From: Epiperipatus broadwayi
Taxonomy: Eukaryota > Onychophora > Udeonychophora > Euonychophora > Peripatidae
DNA: 64,000 bases
Direction of reading: 5' to 3'
Assembly: GCA_028023455.1 (NCBI GenBank)
Contig: JAQFVV010000181.1
Coordinates: 1,060,001 to 1,124,000, forward strand
Below the pieces are notes generated by a model. The model saw only the letters and a program-made list of their open reading frames with translations, searched no databases and was not told the DNA's origin. This document shows positions 37,920 through 50,045 of this stretch, one piece after another. The translations under genes were made by a program, and so were the position numbers. Within the stretch, counting starts at the first letter, position 1. Every line of letters begins with the position of its first letter.

Positions 37920-39384
37920 GAATTACTATTCTTTATAAGACCATAAATTGATTCATAGAAGGCTTATATTCATAAATTCATGTAAACAATCTATAATACA
38001 TTGTACAATTATTAGACACAATTTAGTATATTTTATTTATTAAAAATGATATATTTACAGCTAAGTGCAGTAAGCAAGGATTGGTTTACCAGTTAAATCA
38101 TTATGAATAATAATGAGATGCTTCTAAAAAAATTTAAAAATACTACTCTTATGAATAATAAAATGATAATGATAGTCATATTGTAGAAATGATAAATCTT
38201 TTACTGAAATGAATTGATGATCAAACAAACTGTAATATTACTTTCATGTCATTATCTGGAACAAGATTTAAAAATTGCTTAATTCCATGGGAAGCTGAAA
38301 AAAGTTACACCTCCCTCTCTATATTTCTCTTCTTTTCCAAGTTGCCAAAATAGTTTTCAAATTTTCTTCTTTATAATATTCTTTATAGGGTAATTTGCTG
38401 ATGAAGGTATTTTTCTTTTTAATTCATTATCATTTCTGTCTTCAAATCAATTTAAAATACAAGTGATTATTAAATCATAGTTCTAAAAACAAATAATAAC
38501 TCTATCATTACTGGTCAAAAATGATAACAATAGAGTAATATTAATCTAGAACTTCTAATTCTAGAGATTTTTCTGGATTTGCAAATTTACTAAATTTCAA
38601 CAAACACTCATTATAAATCTTAAGTTTTTAAAAATTTAAATAATTATCTACATTTTTACATATATACTTTCTATATCTCATACTATATAAAAAATATAAC
38701 AAAAGAAAACTAGTTAAATTACAGGCTAATTTTTATATTGATAAAGCATATTTATATAATATTAAAGCAATCAATATTTCTTCATGCTTTATTAAATATA
38801 TTTAAATAATTACGAATTTTAATAACTTATTAAGTAATTTCATATCATAGCCATCAAAACAATAATTTATTGTACTATTTTTTCCTCTGTCTTCATTTCC
38901 TTGTTTAAAATGCAAATCAGTTTATTAAATGATTTTTCCCTCTTGCATTAGGAGGTTTAAAGACTAATATAAATGCAGGAATCTTTTTTTTAAAGATCAA
39001 TTGCAACATTGTTTGGAATTAATAAAGCTATTGGACAAAAATAAAATATAATAAAATAAATCAGATGCTTGTGACATTAAGGCTTATTAATTTACAGATA
39101 TTTACTGAATAGTGTTTTTTTTTTCATTTATTTTCAAATGTGTGTATATGCACATAATTTATTTATTATATAATAAAAGCAAACTGAATTCCAAAAGTAC
39201 CCGAATTAAAGACATTTGGGTAAACAATATTCTATCTGTATATGTCTTCCTATAAATAGTAAACACTTTTTCTTTTGATTTTTAATGCTATTCTAAAAAA
39301 AAAAAAAAATCCAATTTATAACTTTCTTATTTTTGAAAAGTGTCTTTTTTAAAAAAATGGGATAAAGATTACTTTTATAATTGT
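37920..39384. other. AT-rich DNA, nothing recognised
   Basis: No coding or RNA feature supported. Confidence 0.4.
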
Positions 39385-40732
39385 TAGTGTTCTGTTCTGT
39401 TCTATCATGTCAGCTGCTTGATGGCACTATTTCTAGCTAAATTGCTAGAAATATGCCGTTTCCACAGCCAAGCAGATAGCCTTCTTTCTACGATAAAACA
39501 CAGAAAGAGTCAGTTTACTCTGCTGACGGATACCGCTGTGGCTTCTTTCTATGCTAAAAGCACAGAAAAATGTCTTCATTGGCTGCCATAGTTGCTTGTG
39601 TTGTGCACTTTATCATAATGCTGGGTTATCTATTTTCGCTACAGTATCGTGTGAGGGTGTTGTCTATATCATGTCTAAATAATTGAACTTTTCAGGTCCA
39701 ACTTTTTTTTCATGTGAACTGACCTACTGGTATCTTCTAACAGTTTTAACAGTGTCATCACTGTTCCATCAGGACTGTGTAACCCTCACAAATTGGATTT
39801 TAGGTTGCGGCACAGCACTATTTCAAAGATCCCAACGAAAGTAACGTATCTGTGAGAAATCGTGATGGCTGCTTTAAATTCTGAAAATTGGCAATTGCCA
39901 GACACCCGAGTCGGCTTTCATTTTAATAGTTTATTATAAGTTATTAACTTTAGTGGGTAAATTGCAATCTAATTTACTTTTCCCCCTCAAAACACAGTGA
40001 CTGATTAATTACTGTCTGAAAAAGGGTAAGAAATTTACTTTTATTTTTGATTAAAAAAGTACCGTAACTTTTCCAATCCACACATAGCCAAAGAAGCCCG
40101 TTTCTGATTAATTACTGTCGCAAAAAGTTTCCACTATATTTACTATTATTTGTTATTAAAAAAAGTAAACACACACAAAAAAATGCCACTCTCTGATCAA
40201 TTACTGTCCCAAAAGTTTAAAATCAGCCTTCATTGTAAAATTTTGTTTCAATTTGTTAAATTTTGTGGAAGTTGTAATATAATTGACTTTGATTTCAAAA
40301 CACAGTGTCTGATTAATTAAGGTCCCAAAAAGGCTAAAATTTATTCTCATTTTCTTTTAAAAAAGGGATGTAACTTTTTATATCCACACACACACACACA
40401 AAAGCCAATCTCTGATTAATCACTGTCCAAAAAAGTGTCCAATGTACTATTATTTGCTCTTAGAAAGTAACATAATTTTTGGTCGATACACACATATACC
40501 AAAAAATCCAGTCTCGGATTTATTACTGTCCCAAAAAGTCGGCTTACATTTTTAATATATTTTGTTGAATTTTTTAATTTTGTGTAAATTATAATATCAT
40601 TTACTTTTATTTCCTATTCCAAAAATAAAGTCAATAGTTCTATAGAATCGCTAGCCCGGGAACATCATATCTATGTATTTTTGCTTAGCATCAACACCAT
40701 CAAGCGGCTGACACGATAGAACAGAACACTAC
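39385..40732 (+). mobile_element. Non-autonomous TIR DNA transposon, copy 3
   Basis: Best-preserved ends of the family. Left TAGTGTTCTGTTCTGTTCTA then TCATGTCAGCTGCTTGATGG; right-end reverse complement TAGTGTTCTGTTCTATCGTG then TCAGCCGCTTGATGG. The left end carries one extra TTCTG unit. Inside, the phrase CTGATTAATTACTGTC or a close variant recurs about every 100 bp between 40000 and 40540, a tandem array of about six units not seen in copies 1 and 2. CGCTACAGTATCGTGTGAGG at 39637 links it to copy 1. No transposase frame. Length is about 1.35 kb. Confidence 0.75.
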
Positions 40733-42127
40733 CTTATAATTTTATAGCATTTCAATGTAACTGAAATATTTTGATTATTATCATAGTAATCATCAATATA
40801 TTACTTCTAAAATAAATTTTAACAAATTTATCTGCAACTTAAAAAATATTGACAAAACAAAATTATGTATATGTTGATGCAGTTATACGACTATATAAGT
40901 CAAAAATATCAACATTTTGAATAAGGGCAATTAATTCATTTACTTATGGCTTATCTAAAACAATATTTTAATTACTTTTTTTCCTTAAATATATTTATTT
41001 GCAATTTATCAAAAAGTGCTAATAAATTATTACAAAAATCTCAAACTATATAATTCATTGAAAATTTATAAATTTAGAAAGTAAATATGTGTAATTCTTT
41101 ATTCATCTACTGTGGAAATAAATGTCAATTAGAAATAATAAAAAAATAGTCAATAATAATAACAATAATAATCAAATGATATGTAATTAAGGAAAAGTCC
41201 TTAAACACACCACCACAGAAAAGCACCCAACAATACCTAATAAAAAAAGATTTGTCAAATGCTGAGCAGATTTGAATGTTTTTTCATTTCTACCTGATTA
41301 TCAAAAAATTTTTTTCAAATTTATTCAGCTTAGATTCAAGTTTAGATAGTAGGCATGGCAAGAAAATGCAGCCCTTTAATAATAGTATATAATAATACAA
41401 TTGAGCTTATGGCTTAGCAGATTGCACATCAGATCCCGGATCACTCCATCAGGGGGAACTGAAGATTATGCATAAAACATGTAATGATTAATTAATAGTT
41501 GTTTACAAATGAAAAAAGGTATGCTTGAAGATATTTACAATAACAGCAATGGAATTAGTTATCAGAAAAAAATGAAATATCAAAGAATGTTGTACAAAAT
41601 TACATTGATTATATAATAAGACTCATTCAAAAAATAGTGTCTTAAATAGGTTGTGTTCATGAAAATAAAAGAAATAAACAAAATAATAATAATAATAAAT
41701 TGTAACAAATATTTTATTTATATAGTAAATTGTGAAAATTAACACAAAAATAAATAAAATAACGAAAAGTAAATAAGTAAATGTTATTTTAAATGTTCAT
41801 TACATATTGAATATTATTTCATAAAAGATATCTGATTATTTTTTTCATTTACTAAAAATACCTAACCCTAATTGTAAAATAATAATAATGATGATGATGA
41901 TAATAATAATAATAATATACACCTATTTATTTTTATTAAAGGTAATGTAAAAAAGTAAATTAATATTATCTTAGTATAATTAAAAAAATTAGGATATACA
42001 GAGAGTATTCTATATAAATAAAATACAAAATTATGCGCATAGTATGAGATAACAGTGCTAATTTTAAAGCATAATATCAATCAAAGGTTTTTTTTCCCCG
42101 GAAATTATAACAAAGAAAACAACTTAC
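40733..42127. other. AT-rich DNA, likely kinesin gene intron
   Basis: Contains an (AAT/ATG)n tract near 41878-41918. The next kinesin exon, expected on the minus strand at lower coordinates, was not found here, so the intron is probably long. Confidence 0.4.
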
Positions 42128-42325
42128 CTAACGAGTCTTGTAGAAGATAAGTGAGTTTGCTGTTTCTATAAGGAACATGAGATTGTCTTGATCTCAGGGC
42201 ATGCATAACATCTCCCAAAGCTGATAAAGATTTGTTGATACTCTGAGCTTCTTTCAGTCGATCACCATCTGCACCTGATTTACTAACTCTTTCAGAACCA
42301 GCAAGATCAACAAGATTTAACTTTC
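42128..42325 (-). CDS. Kinesin motor-domain exon, kinesin-14 (C-terminal kinesin) type
   Basis: Encodes 66 residues of the kinesin motor domain, an ATP-driven microtubule motor. Present in order: [10 protein letters not shown] (switch II, DLAGSE, contacts the nucleotide gamma-phosphate), [27 protein letters not shown], and [17 protein letters not shown] (microtubule-binding loop and helix). The wording [11 protein letters not shown] and R-L-K-E-A-Q is typical of KIFC-type minus-end-directed kinesins, which is family knowledge. Splice sites are consensus: acceptor TTATTTGTAG before 42325 and donor GTAAGT starting at 42127; both boundaries are phase 1 and 198 nt divides by three. No neighbouring exon is visible, so the gene has long introns and the rest lies outside or is not recognisable. 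Confidence 0.9.
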
Positions 42326-44055
42326 CTACAAATAATAAAAAAATGCACACACGCAAATATAAGTAACAAATATAAATTATATTCATATCTGATTAGTAAA
42401 AAAAGTGGAGTAATCTTAAAAATTATTTACTATATTCATTATTGATTATATAAAAAGAATATATCAATAAAAATGATTCATAGCATGGTAAAAATCTCTT
42501 CAAATAATTTTTTAGAAAAAAAATAGTCTTTGGGCATAAGTAATGTTAAAAGCACTGTCTAAAACTATATAGATATGTAAGTTAAATAATTGTATTGAAG
42601 TTACTTATTTATTAAGAGGTAAAAGCAATAACATTAAAAAAAAAACACAAATTAAGACTTATTTTATTGTCTCTATATAATTAATAATATACATTTTAGA
42701 TTTACATAGTATATTTAAGATGCGCATAAATACACAGACATATATAACTGAAATAGCTAATCAAATCGCAAAACAGTATGTACTGTATAAAGAAAAGATA
42801 ACTGCCACAACACTAAACATATTTTAATCTATTAATAGATTTTCATTAAGATTTTCTTTGTGATATAACATCAGTGCCACAACAATACATAGATACAATA
42901 ATGTTAAATAACTTAATTAAAGATATGCTTCGATTCAAAAGAGAAAAACAAAAAAATTAAAAAGCATACATTTATTTTTTCACTTTTGAAGAGAATCATG
43001 AAATTTAATTTGAATATTACTTCATTTATATACTGAATGGGGTTGATACCATATCATTTGGAATGAATAGCAGAACTAGAGTTCAGTTATGGATTGAAAT
43101 AAGGAGTTCCCCTTATATTGATATAGTGAATGTTTCTACAATTATTGTGATTTGATAAACTCAATATTACTTATATTTGAGAGTATGTTTCATATAACAA
43201 TAATATATAGCAGTAATCAGCTTCATAGGATTATATCCCTAACATGCTATTATATATATTTTGTGACGTTATATTTTGGCACAAAATATAAAGCTTGGTA
43301 GAACTGGTTTAAAAATTCTCTATCTTCTAGATGATTTGATTACCATAGTAGCATTTTGTATATACTTGATACTTATATTCAAATTAACTCAATGGTGAGA
43401 TTATGTAATTTCATTTTTGTTTTGCCAATTGTATATATTTTTTCTCATATATTAGTTTTGCACTTTTTCCAATCACTAAGTTGGACAAGCTGTGTTTAAC
43501 CTGCAAAACCAACAGTATATTACATCAACTGAAGTAAGATATAAATAATAATAATCATTAATTGTTTCTCTAACTAATCCTAAAAATTAACTTTAATTAA
43601 TTAAAATGTTTTGCTTAATTTATCTTGAATTAGTAAATAGAATACAATAAATGCATTTTTTCCCTTTCATTTTTAACAGAAATATGTAAATGAGGAGAAA
43701 TGTAATTGGATAAAAGAGAAAGAGAACATACAGAGATTTTTTTTATTAACTGCAATAGACAATAAGTCTGTAACAAATTCTGTTTTTAAAATGTAATATA
43801 TTTGGCAGCTATTCCTTAAAATTGGGGATAAAGAAATTAAATTAAGATTATTCTTATATATTTCAACTTGCAATATTATTGTGTATTAATAACAATATGA
43901 GAAGCTAAATTTAAACAGGTCTCTTTGAGTCTTTTAACCGAGAATCTAATTGCTGATTATCTTCAAAATGTCTATAATTGAAATGTACTGGTACTATTGT
44001 GACAACAGGAATTACACTTTTAAAGATCAGTCTACCTGATAATATTGTTTACAGA
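42326..44055. other. AT-rich DNA, likely kinesin gene intron
   Basis: Upstream of the kinesin exon on its strand; no further exon recognised. Confidence 0.4.
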
Positions 44056-44220
44056 CTATATTAACCTTGGATATAAAATTTTACTTTCACGACTTTAACA
44101 TGTATAGTTATATTATATATGTGCAGAGTGAAATGCTATATTAGCCTTGGATATAAGTTTACTTTCATAATATTAACATGTATAGTTATATTATATATGT
44201 GTGGAATGAAATGCTATATT
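44056..44220 (+). repeat. 79-bp tandem duplication
   Basis: CTATATTAACCTTGGATATA starts at 44056 and again, slightly changed, at 44135, with a third partial start at 44214. Period 79. Shared inside: TTAACATGTATAGTTATATT. Confidence 0.8.
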
Positions 44221-44270
44221 AACTTTTTTGTGTGCCAGTGTCTGAACAATAAAGAATTAGCTGTTTAAAA

Positions 44271-44902
44271 TGTTGTGTGTTCATGCATTAGTATATAGTG
44301 ATTTCATTGTATTTTGTATTTCAAATATTGTTTAATGTTTTCTCATAAGATATTATAGTGTGTGAATTAAAAATGTGCGTGTGTTATAATAGTAAATAAG
44401 ATTGATAAAATATTTAAAATTAGTTTAATCAATGTTAATTAAAATAAATTCTTTTTTTGAAATTAAAGCTTTATTTGTCGGTCAATTCTTTTCACCACTA
44501 ATTGAAACAATAATTTGTTATTGATTACAAGTAGCTGAGCTAGTCATGGGTGTATCTTGGGTGTTAAATTAGTGACCATTGTTCAAAGTGCATTATTGAT
44601 CCTCCGGATCAGTAACTGGCACCTGTGTTTATACAAAACAAAAAAGTGCTTTGAACGTGGTGTTGAATTCAACAGTCGAGAAGAAGTTATGTCCTGGAAA
44701 TGTAATGCTAGTTATATATTTTATAGCTATCGTTTGGACATACATACTCTCCGAGTATGTTCTTCTCTACCTAAAGGACCGGTTTGGTCACATAACATTT
44801 ATAGTATGAGATTATAAATTTATTATAATTAAGGTTCAAACACAGTTAAACCAATTTGTAAGAGTAAGTTAGAGTTCGAACGGATCAAACCTGGTACAAT
44901 AA
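44271..44902 (+). repeat. 5' LTR
   Basis: Begins TGTTGTGTGTTCATG and ends near GGTACAAT. It matches the right copy through its whole length, including TTTGTCGGTCAATTC, AGTAGCTGAGCTAGTCATG, CATACTCTCCGAGTATG (a small hairpin) and AGTTAGAGTTC. The exact ends are uncertain by a few bases. Confidence 0.85.
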
Positions 44903-44903
44903 A

Positions 44904-44923
44904 TAGCGTTCCCAACATGAGGC
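44904..44923 (+). other. Primer-binding-site-like sequence, tRNA-Lys type
   Basis: TAGCGTTCCCAACATGAGGC lies two bases after the LTR and resembles TGGCGCCCAACGTGGGGC, the complement of the 3' end of tRNA-Lys. Similarity includes GCG, CCCAAC, TG and GGC but has several mismatches. Placement right after the LTR supports the call. Confidence 0.5.
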
Positions 44924-45263
44924 AGAATCCGACATGATTAAATAATCATGTCAATTAATTAAAGAAATGTAAATAATCCAAGAAAGCTAAATTACATATT
45001 GTAAAGTAGTTTAATTTAAAAAAAGAATTGACCGAAAACTTTTTTTTCTTTAAATGAAAAGGGATTTGTCATTTATGTTATTTAAAATAAATTATTCTTT
45101 TAAATTAAAGACAGTTAGATATTTTGGGTAGAGCTAAAGCATTAGGAATGGGTAGAGAAAAGGACAAGGGGGCAGAGTTAGGCGTATGTTTCCGTTTTAG
45201 TAAGAAGAAATAAACGGTTTGTATTTAAATTTAGTCAAATAAAAAAAATATTGTTTCAAAAAA

Positions 45264-45641
45264 ATGGAGGAAATAAAAAAAGAAGAAATATCTGAGAAGT
45301 AGATGATGATAAAAATGATGCAAGAATTCAGGAAAAGTCAACAAGAGCTCAAAGCAAAAATGCGACAAGAAATCAAGCAGAGTCAGATAGAATTCAAAGC
45401 TGAACTGAAGGAAAAAATTAATCAGGTCAAAGTAGAAATGATTAGAGAAATAAGAGAAATGAGATGCGAGATAACAGGAAAGGTAGAGATAAATCAAGAG
45501 ATCATAGAAGTAGATTTTGTCAAAGAAAGTAAAAAAGTTGAGGTGATAAAAGACATGAAAATTGAATTAGAATCAGATAGCGTTGCCACAGATAAAGTAG
45601 AAACAAATGTAAATCAGGAAATAGAAGAGAAAATAGCGTAG
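45264..45641 (+). pseudogene. gag-like coiled-coil reading frame with early stop
   Basis: An ATG at 45264 opens a frame rich in Glu, Lys, Ile and Gln (M-E-E-I-K-K-E-E-I then an in-frame TAG at 45300-45302). The same frame continues from ATG 45303 for 112 codons: E-F-R-K-S-Q-Q-E-L-K, E-I-K-Q-S-Q-I-E-F-K, E-L-K-E-K-I-N-Q and more, with a heptad-like pattern of a long charged coiled coil. This resembles the N-terminal coiled coil in Gag proteins of some invertebrate LTR elements. No capsid or zinc-knuckle motif is seen. It may be translated from 45303 or be a decayed remnant. Confidence 0.5.
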
Positions 45642-46479
45642 AAAAGTTTTTACAAAAATTTAAAAAGATTAAGTTACAGGTTCGTCTTAAGCATAGGGTT
45701 AAAATAAAAAGAAAGAATAGGAAAAAATATTCACGGTTAGGAAAAATACGGAGGTCTGCGAAGCGTAAAGGTTTTCTAATTTACAAAGTTGAAAATAGAA
45801 CAGAACGGAAAAAGATAAAGTAATAAATTTTAATCAAGGGATAGACGTGATGATATGGAGTATAATCTATGTTAGTGAATTAGTAGAAAGAAAGAAGGAA
45901 CTGCCTGACATAGTTTAAAAGTTAGTAATCAGGCGGAATATTAAAGTAAATGGAAACAAAAAGAACCGGAAATGGACAATGAGCACGAATATGATTATTC
46001 TAATGTAAATAAGTCTGAGAAATTAAATCTGAAACTTCTATTTAAAACTAAATAATAAATTTAAAAATAAAATAATAATAAATGAATTGTGTCACAAAAT
46101 AATAACAAGGAGGCTTCATTGAATAAAAGATTTTTTTGTCAAACACATAATAATTAAGAAAATGCTTGTAAATAAACAGTTCAAATAAAAAAAAATCAAT
46201 AAAATCAAGTTAAATAAATATGTCAAATGAATGATTTAAAAGTAAAGTTTGTAGGATTAAATAAATGAATAAGATAATGGAAATACACAGAATAGAAGCA
46301 AGTTAAGCAAATAAGTATAATATATCTGTAGAAAATAAAGTAGCATAATAAAATAAAAATAGTTTTTGAATATACGCAAGTTAATAAAAGGAAATAAATA
46401 AATGGTTTAAAGTAATCAAGTCCAATAAAATCTTTGTATAATAATGAATCGTAATAAAGTAAAAGTTTTTTTTCTGAGT

Positions 46480-46690
46480 ACACCGCACGTAAATAAAGAA
46501 GTTAAATAAATGGTTTAAAAATAATATCATAAGACTAATATAAATAAATATGTAAAATAATGTTCGTAATGGTTTAAAGATAATATTATAAGATTAATAT
46601 AAATAAATGTTAAAGTAATGGTCATGTGAATTTAAAAATAATATTGTAATGTTCATAAATAAAAAATATAAAGTCAATCTAAGTTATATT
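46480..46690 (+). repeat. Short tandem repeats inside the LTR element
   Basis: Three to four diverged units of about 65 bp, each with GGTTTAAA(A/G)ATAATAT followed by ATAA(A/G)A(C/T)TAATATAAATAAAT. Confidence 0.6.
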
Positions 46691-46779
46691 ATGAATGTAT
46701 AAGGGTTTGAAATTAAAGGGAATGAGGGTAGTATTGAAATAAGTTCTAGATAAGGATAAGTTAAAGCTGTCGACTGGAT

Positions 46780-47120
46780 AAAATTTAGCACCCGTAACGG
46801 ACTTGTCAGGGATCATTCCTCTTTTAAAATACGCACTGGGACAACCAGCATAAGCTGCAAGTCATTTCTCCAGGGGAGAATCCCCATATCTCGTACCTCA
46901 TTTCCAAAGCGTAAGATGAAAATGGACAGTTGATAAATCCTGCCATTCACAGTGACCTTTTCTTTGTCAAAGTCCGGACAAGAGAACCAGCACCTGAAGC
47001 TTCCGTTTTCATACGTGTAAGTCGGTATAAGCCAGTGAATCTGCATCTGTCTCATTTCCAAAAGATCCCTGTATCACAAAAGGATACTGTCCTCATGGTC
47101 ACTATCCAGGACTAAGACCA
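46780..47120. other. GC-richer block with open frames on both strands inside the LTR element
   Basis: Composition is close to balanced, unlike the rest of the element. The minus strand is open at 46813-47061 (82 codons; contains C-W-F-S-C-P-D-F-D-K-E-K-V-T-V-N-G and R-D-M-G-I-L-P-W-R-N-D) and the plus strand at 46930-47115. Neither is recognised. If the minus frame is real it is antisense to the element and could be captured host sequence. Confidence 0.35.
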
Positions 47121-47454
47121 TTGTAAGCAATGTTGCCAGAATCGAAAGAGTAAAGTATAATTGAAGATTGCCCTTAGCATGTAAAGTGAAAGATAGGGGG
47201 AGGGGTTTTTGCTTTAGAAGCGTCAAGTTAAAGTTTCATAAAAATTAAAATTTTTTTGTATTATTAGTTAAAATATAAGTTAAAAGTTTTAAAACATAAA
47301 TCTCATTTATTTAAGTTAAAGAAAAAAAAAGTCATCTTAAAACTAAATAGTGAGTGGATCTCAAATTATATATGCGCGTGCGACTGTAAATATAATGTAT
47401 GCACATTAAATATTGAAAAATAAATGAAAGTTAAAAAAAAAATTAAAAAACCCT

Positions 47455-47575
47455 CAGCGGTGGCTACTAATTAAAAGTATAAGACAACAAGTTCAGCGAT
47501 TGGCTACTAATCACAAATGTAAAAAACAACAGGATTAAAAAGCTTATCTCCAAAGGATTAGCTACTAATGAAAAG
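47455..47575 (+). repeat. Short tandem repeats containing GGCTACTAAT
   Basis: TGGCTACTAAT occurs at about 47461 and 47502, with a variant TTAGCTACTAAT at about 47559. Units of 40-60 bp are separated by AACAACA-type spacers. Confidence 0.6.
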
Positions 47576-48089
47576 AACTTGACAATATGCCTCATGTATA
47601 AATAGACAATTTTTTTATTGGACAGTTAGGCGAGTTAGTTGCATTAGAGTTGAGATTGAGTTGAGTTTAAGTTGCTATTGAAAGAGTTATATCAGTCAGT
47701 TTATTATGGATCCCGAATCAAGAATGCAGTGTTAAAACCTCGGAAAACATATGACCTTCTCCAGCCTGAAGTCCGATGAAAACAGCCAATCTCCCGATCT
47801 TAAGTGATGCCTGTGTAACAACCTGAAGCCGCTCACTATCTAATTGTCTTTAAAAAAATGCCTCAGAATAATCAGTATCAAATCTTCACAAGAAAACTTC
47901 AAATCTAACTGGTTAGAAATACTTCATTAGAAGCAGCAAACAGCAAGGAGTATCCACGTTCAAAATCCTAGGTAATAACATTTTCTTATATTCAGTTCTA
48001 AAGTAGCCATCACAGTCGTAAAGCCTCAAGAGTCAAGTTTAAGAACTCTATAGCATACACAGAAGAACTATTAATGTGAGTATTTAAAA

Positions 48090-48714
48090 TGTTGTGTGTG
48101 TTCATGTGTTAGTATATAGTCATTTCATTGTATTTCAAATATTGTTTAATGTTTTCTCATAAGATATTATAGTGTGTGAAATAAAAATGTGTGTGTGTTA
48201 TAATAGTAAATAAGATTGATAAAATATTTAAAATTAGTTTAATCAATGTTATTTAAAATAAATACTTTTTTTAAAATTAAAGCTTTATTTGTCGGTCAAT
48301 TCTTTTCACCACTAATTGAAACAATATTTTGTTATTGATTACAAGTAGCTGAGCTAGTCATGGATGTATCTTGGGCGTTGAATTAGTGGCCACTGTTCAA
48401 AGTGCGTTATTGATCCTACCAGATCAGTAACTGGCGCCCATGTTTATACAAAACAAAAAAGTGCTTTGAACATGGCGTTGAATTCAACGGTCGAGAAGAA
48501 GTTATATCCTGGAAATGTAACGCTAGTTATATATTTTATAGCTATCGTTTGGACATACATACTCTCCGAGTATGTTCTTCTCTGCCTAAGGGACCAGTTT
48601 GTTCATGTAACATTTATAGTATGAGATTATAAATTTATTATAATTAAGGTTCAAACACAGTTAAACCAATTTGAAGAGTAAGTTAGAGTTCTAACGGATC
48701 GAACCCGGTATAAT
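48090..48714 (+). repeat. 3' LTR
   Basis: Second copy of the LTR, ending near GGTATAAT before ATATATGAGAGG. A few indels relative to the left copy (for example TGTGTGTTCATG against TGTGTTCATG at the start). Confidence 0.85.
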
Positions 48715-49504
48715 ATATATGAGAGGCCTGATTAGCTGTTTTGAAAATATAATTCTGGAGTAAAATGGGCAATAATTGGAATAATCAGAAAAAAAAAAGA
48801 AGAGAATAAATTCCATAGATGATTTAATATTAAGTTTGAGGTTTTATGACAGCAGTGTCAAAGATTATATTTTTGCTTATTGTTTCTTTAAGAAACAAAA
48901 TTTTCAAAATACCAAAAGCATTTCTATGACCAAAAGATGCATTAGAGATTCTATCTATATGCATTTAAAAATAAAGAAAAATTCAAAATAAAAATCATAA
49001 CAAGCTAGTTTGAAGAAGTACTTCAGTTTCAGTAGAGTAAATAACTAATGGCAATTGAAATTATTACTATTAGGATAAATAATTGCGATTTATCAGTCAT
49101 CTGGAAACATTTGACGTCTCATTCAAACTTTCATAATCTAATCTTCATAGGAGATTAGTAAATCATTTTCTTCCTAAGGTGGATAAAAAAAAATGTTAAT
49201 AGCTTAAACACAATGTATAAAATCTATTAAATCTGTAAGTGAGCAGTTACGATGATTTAAAAATAAAGATGGCTAGATATTTTAATGAGATTAAATGGAA
49301 GTCTTGCTAGATTAAACATCTTAATTAATTATAGTGATCTTTCAAAATAATTTTTTTTAATTACAAACAGCTTTTTATAAATTTGATCTAAATTTATCAT
49401 ATTATTTAGCTAAATGAAAGCTGTTTTAAAATTTATCCAGGATTATAATTCTGATTAATAATTAATGTCGACAAATTTGGCAATTTCTAGAAAAAAAATG
49501 TTAA
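48715..49504. other. AT-rich DNA, nothing recognised
   Basis: No coding, RNA or repeat signature seen. Confidence 0.4.
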
Positions 49505-50045
49505 CTAGAAGGATTTGAACTTCGGATTTTTCAGTCTATATTCACCCTCCACTTCATCTCAAACAACCAATATACATGACCACATACATGTGAAAAAGAT
49601 AAACGACCCCCAATATTATTTCATGCAGAACCAGCATTCATCAACTTCCACACATATATACAATCTGTGCCTGGCTTATATTAAGATAGAAATTCCTTAA
49701 AGTTTAATGGACAAGTCTTCAATCTTCTCACTCCCTTTCCAACCATCCATTTCATTGAAAAACCAATGACGGCAAGCTCAAAGCTCTTAGTTGGAAGGAT
49801 GAGATGATTAAAGCTTGTGCATTAAAGTTTAAGAAATTGCTATCTTAATATAAGCCAAGTGCAGACTGTAAATATGTAAGGGAGATTATGATCTGGATCA
49901 AGTCATGAGTGCTGCTTCTGCATGAAATATGTATATTGGGGATCATCTATCTTTTTCACATGTATGTGGTCATGTATATTGGTTATTTGAGATGGAGTAG
50001 AGGATGAATATAGACTGAAATATACTGAGTTCAAATCTCTCTAGT
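49505..50045. mobile_element. Family E repeat, inverted pair
   Basis: Left arm (49505-49700, minus orientation) and right arm (about 49822-50045, plus orientation) are diverged inverted copies. The left minus-strand motif (49645-49611) reads TTGATGA, stem II ATGC-TGGTTCT-GCAT, GAAA; the first core C is changed. The right copy (49890-49945) reads GTCATGA, GTGC-TGCTTCT-GCAT, GAAA, ATATGTAT; its first core half is damaged. Both keep the CCAATATACATGACCACATA or TGTGGTCATGTATATTGG block and a degenerate B box. Both ribozymes should be inactive. Confidence 0.65.

Larger units (their letters stand above)
44271..48714 (+). mobile_element. Non-autonomous LTR retrotransposon
   Basis: Two direct repeats of about 630 bp (44271-44902 and 48090-48714) flank 3.2 kb. 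Just inside the left repeat is a primer-site-like sequence; the only gag-like frame carries a stop; and no protease, reverse transcriptase, RNase H or integrase signature is seen. Transposition would need enzymes in trans. LTRs differ at a modest number of positions by eye, so the copy is not brand new. A TATA-like TGTATAAATAGAC lies at 47597. Confidence 0.85.

Noticed and set aside
38398-38430. CTGATGA motif at 38399
   Set aside because: No stem II and no GAAA follow; chance occurrence. The same applies to the CTGATGA near 24252 and the TCATCAG near 27434 and 51969.
41405-41465. A-box-like TGGCTTAGCAGATTG
   Set aside because: No acceptor stem and only a poor B box at an unsuitable distance; not a tRNA.
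44557-44817. 86-codon frame in the 5' LTR
   Set aside because: It lies in a repeat region and is disrupted in the second LTR; not protein-like beyond chance.
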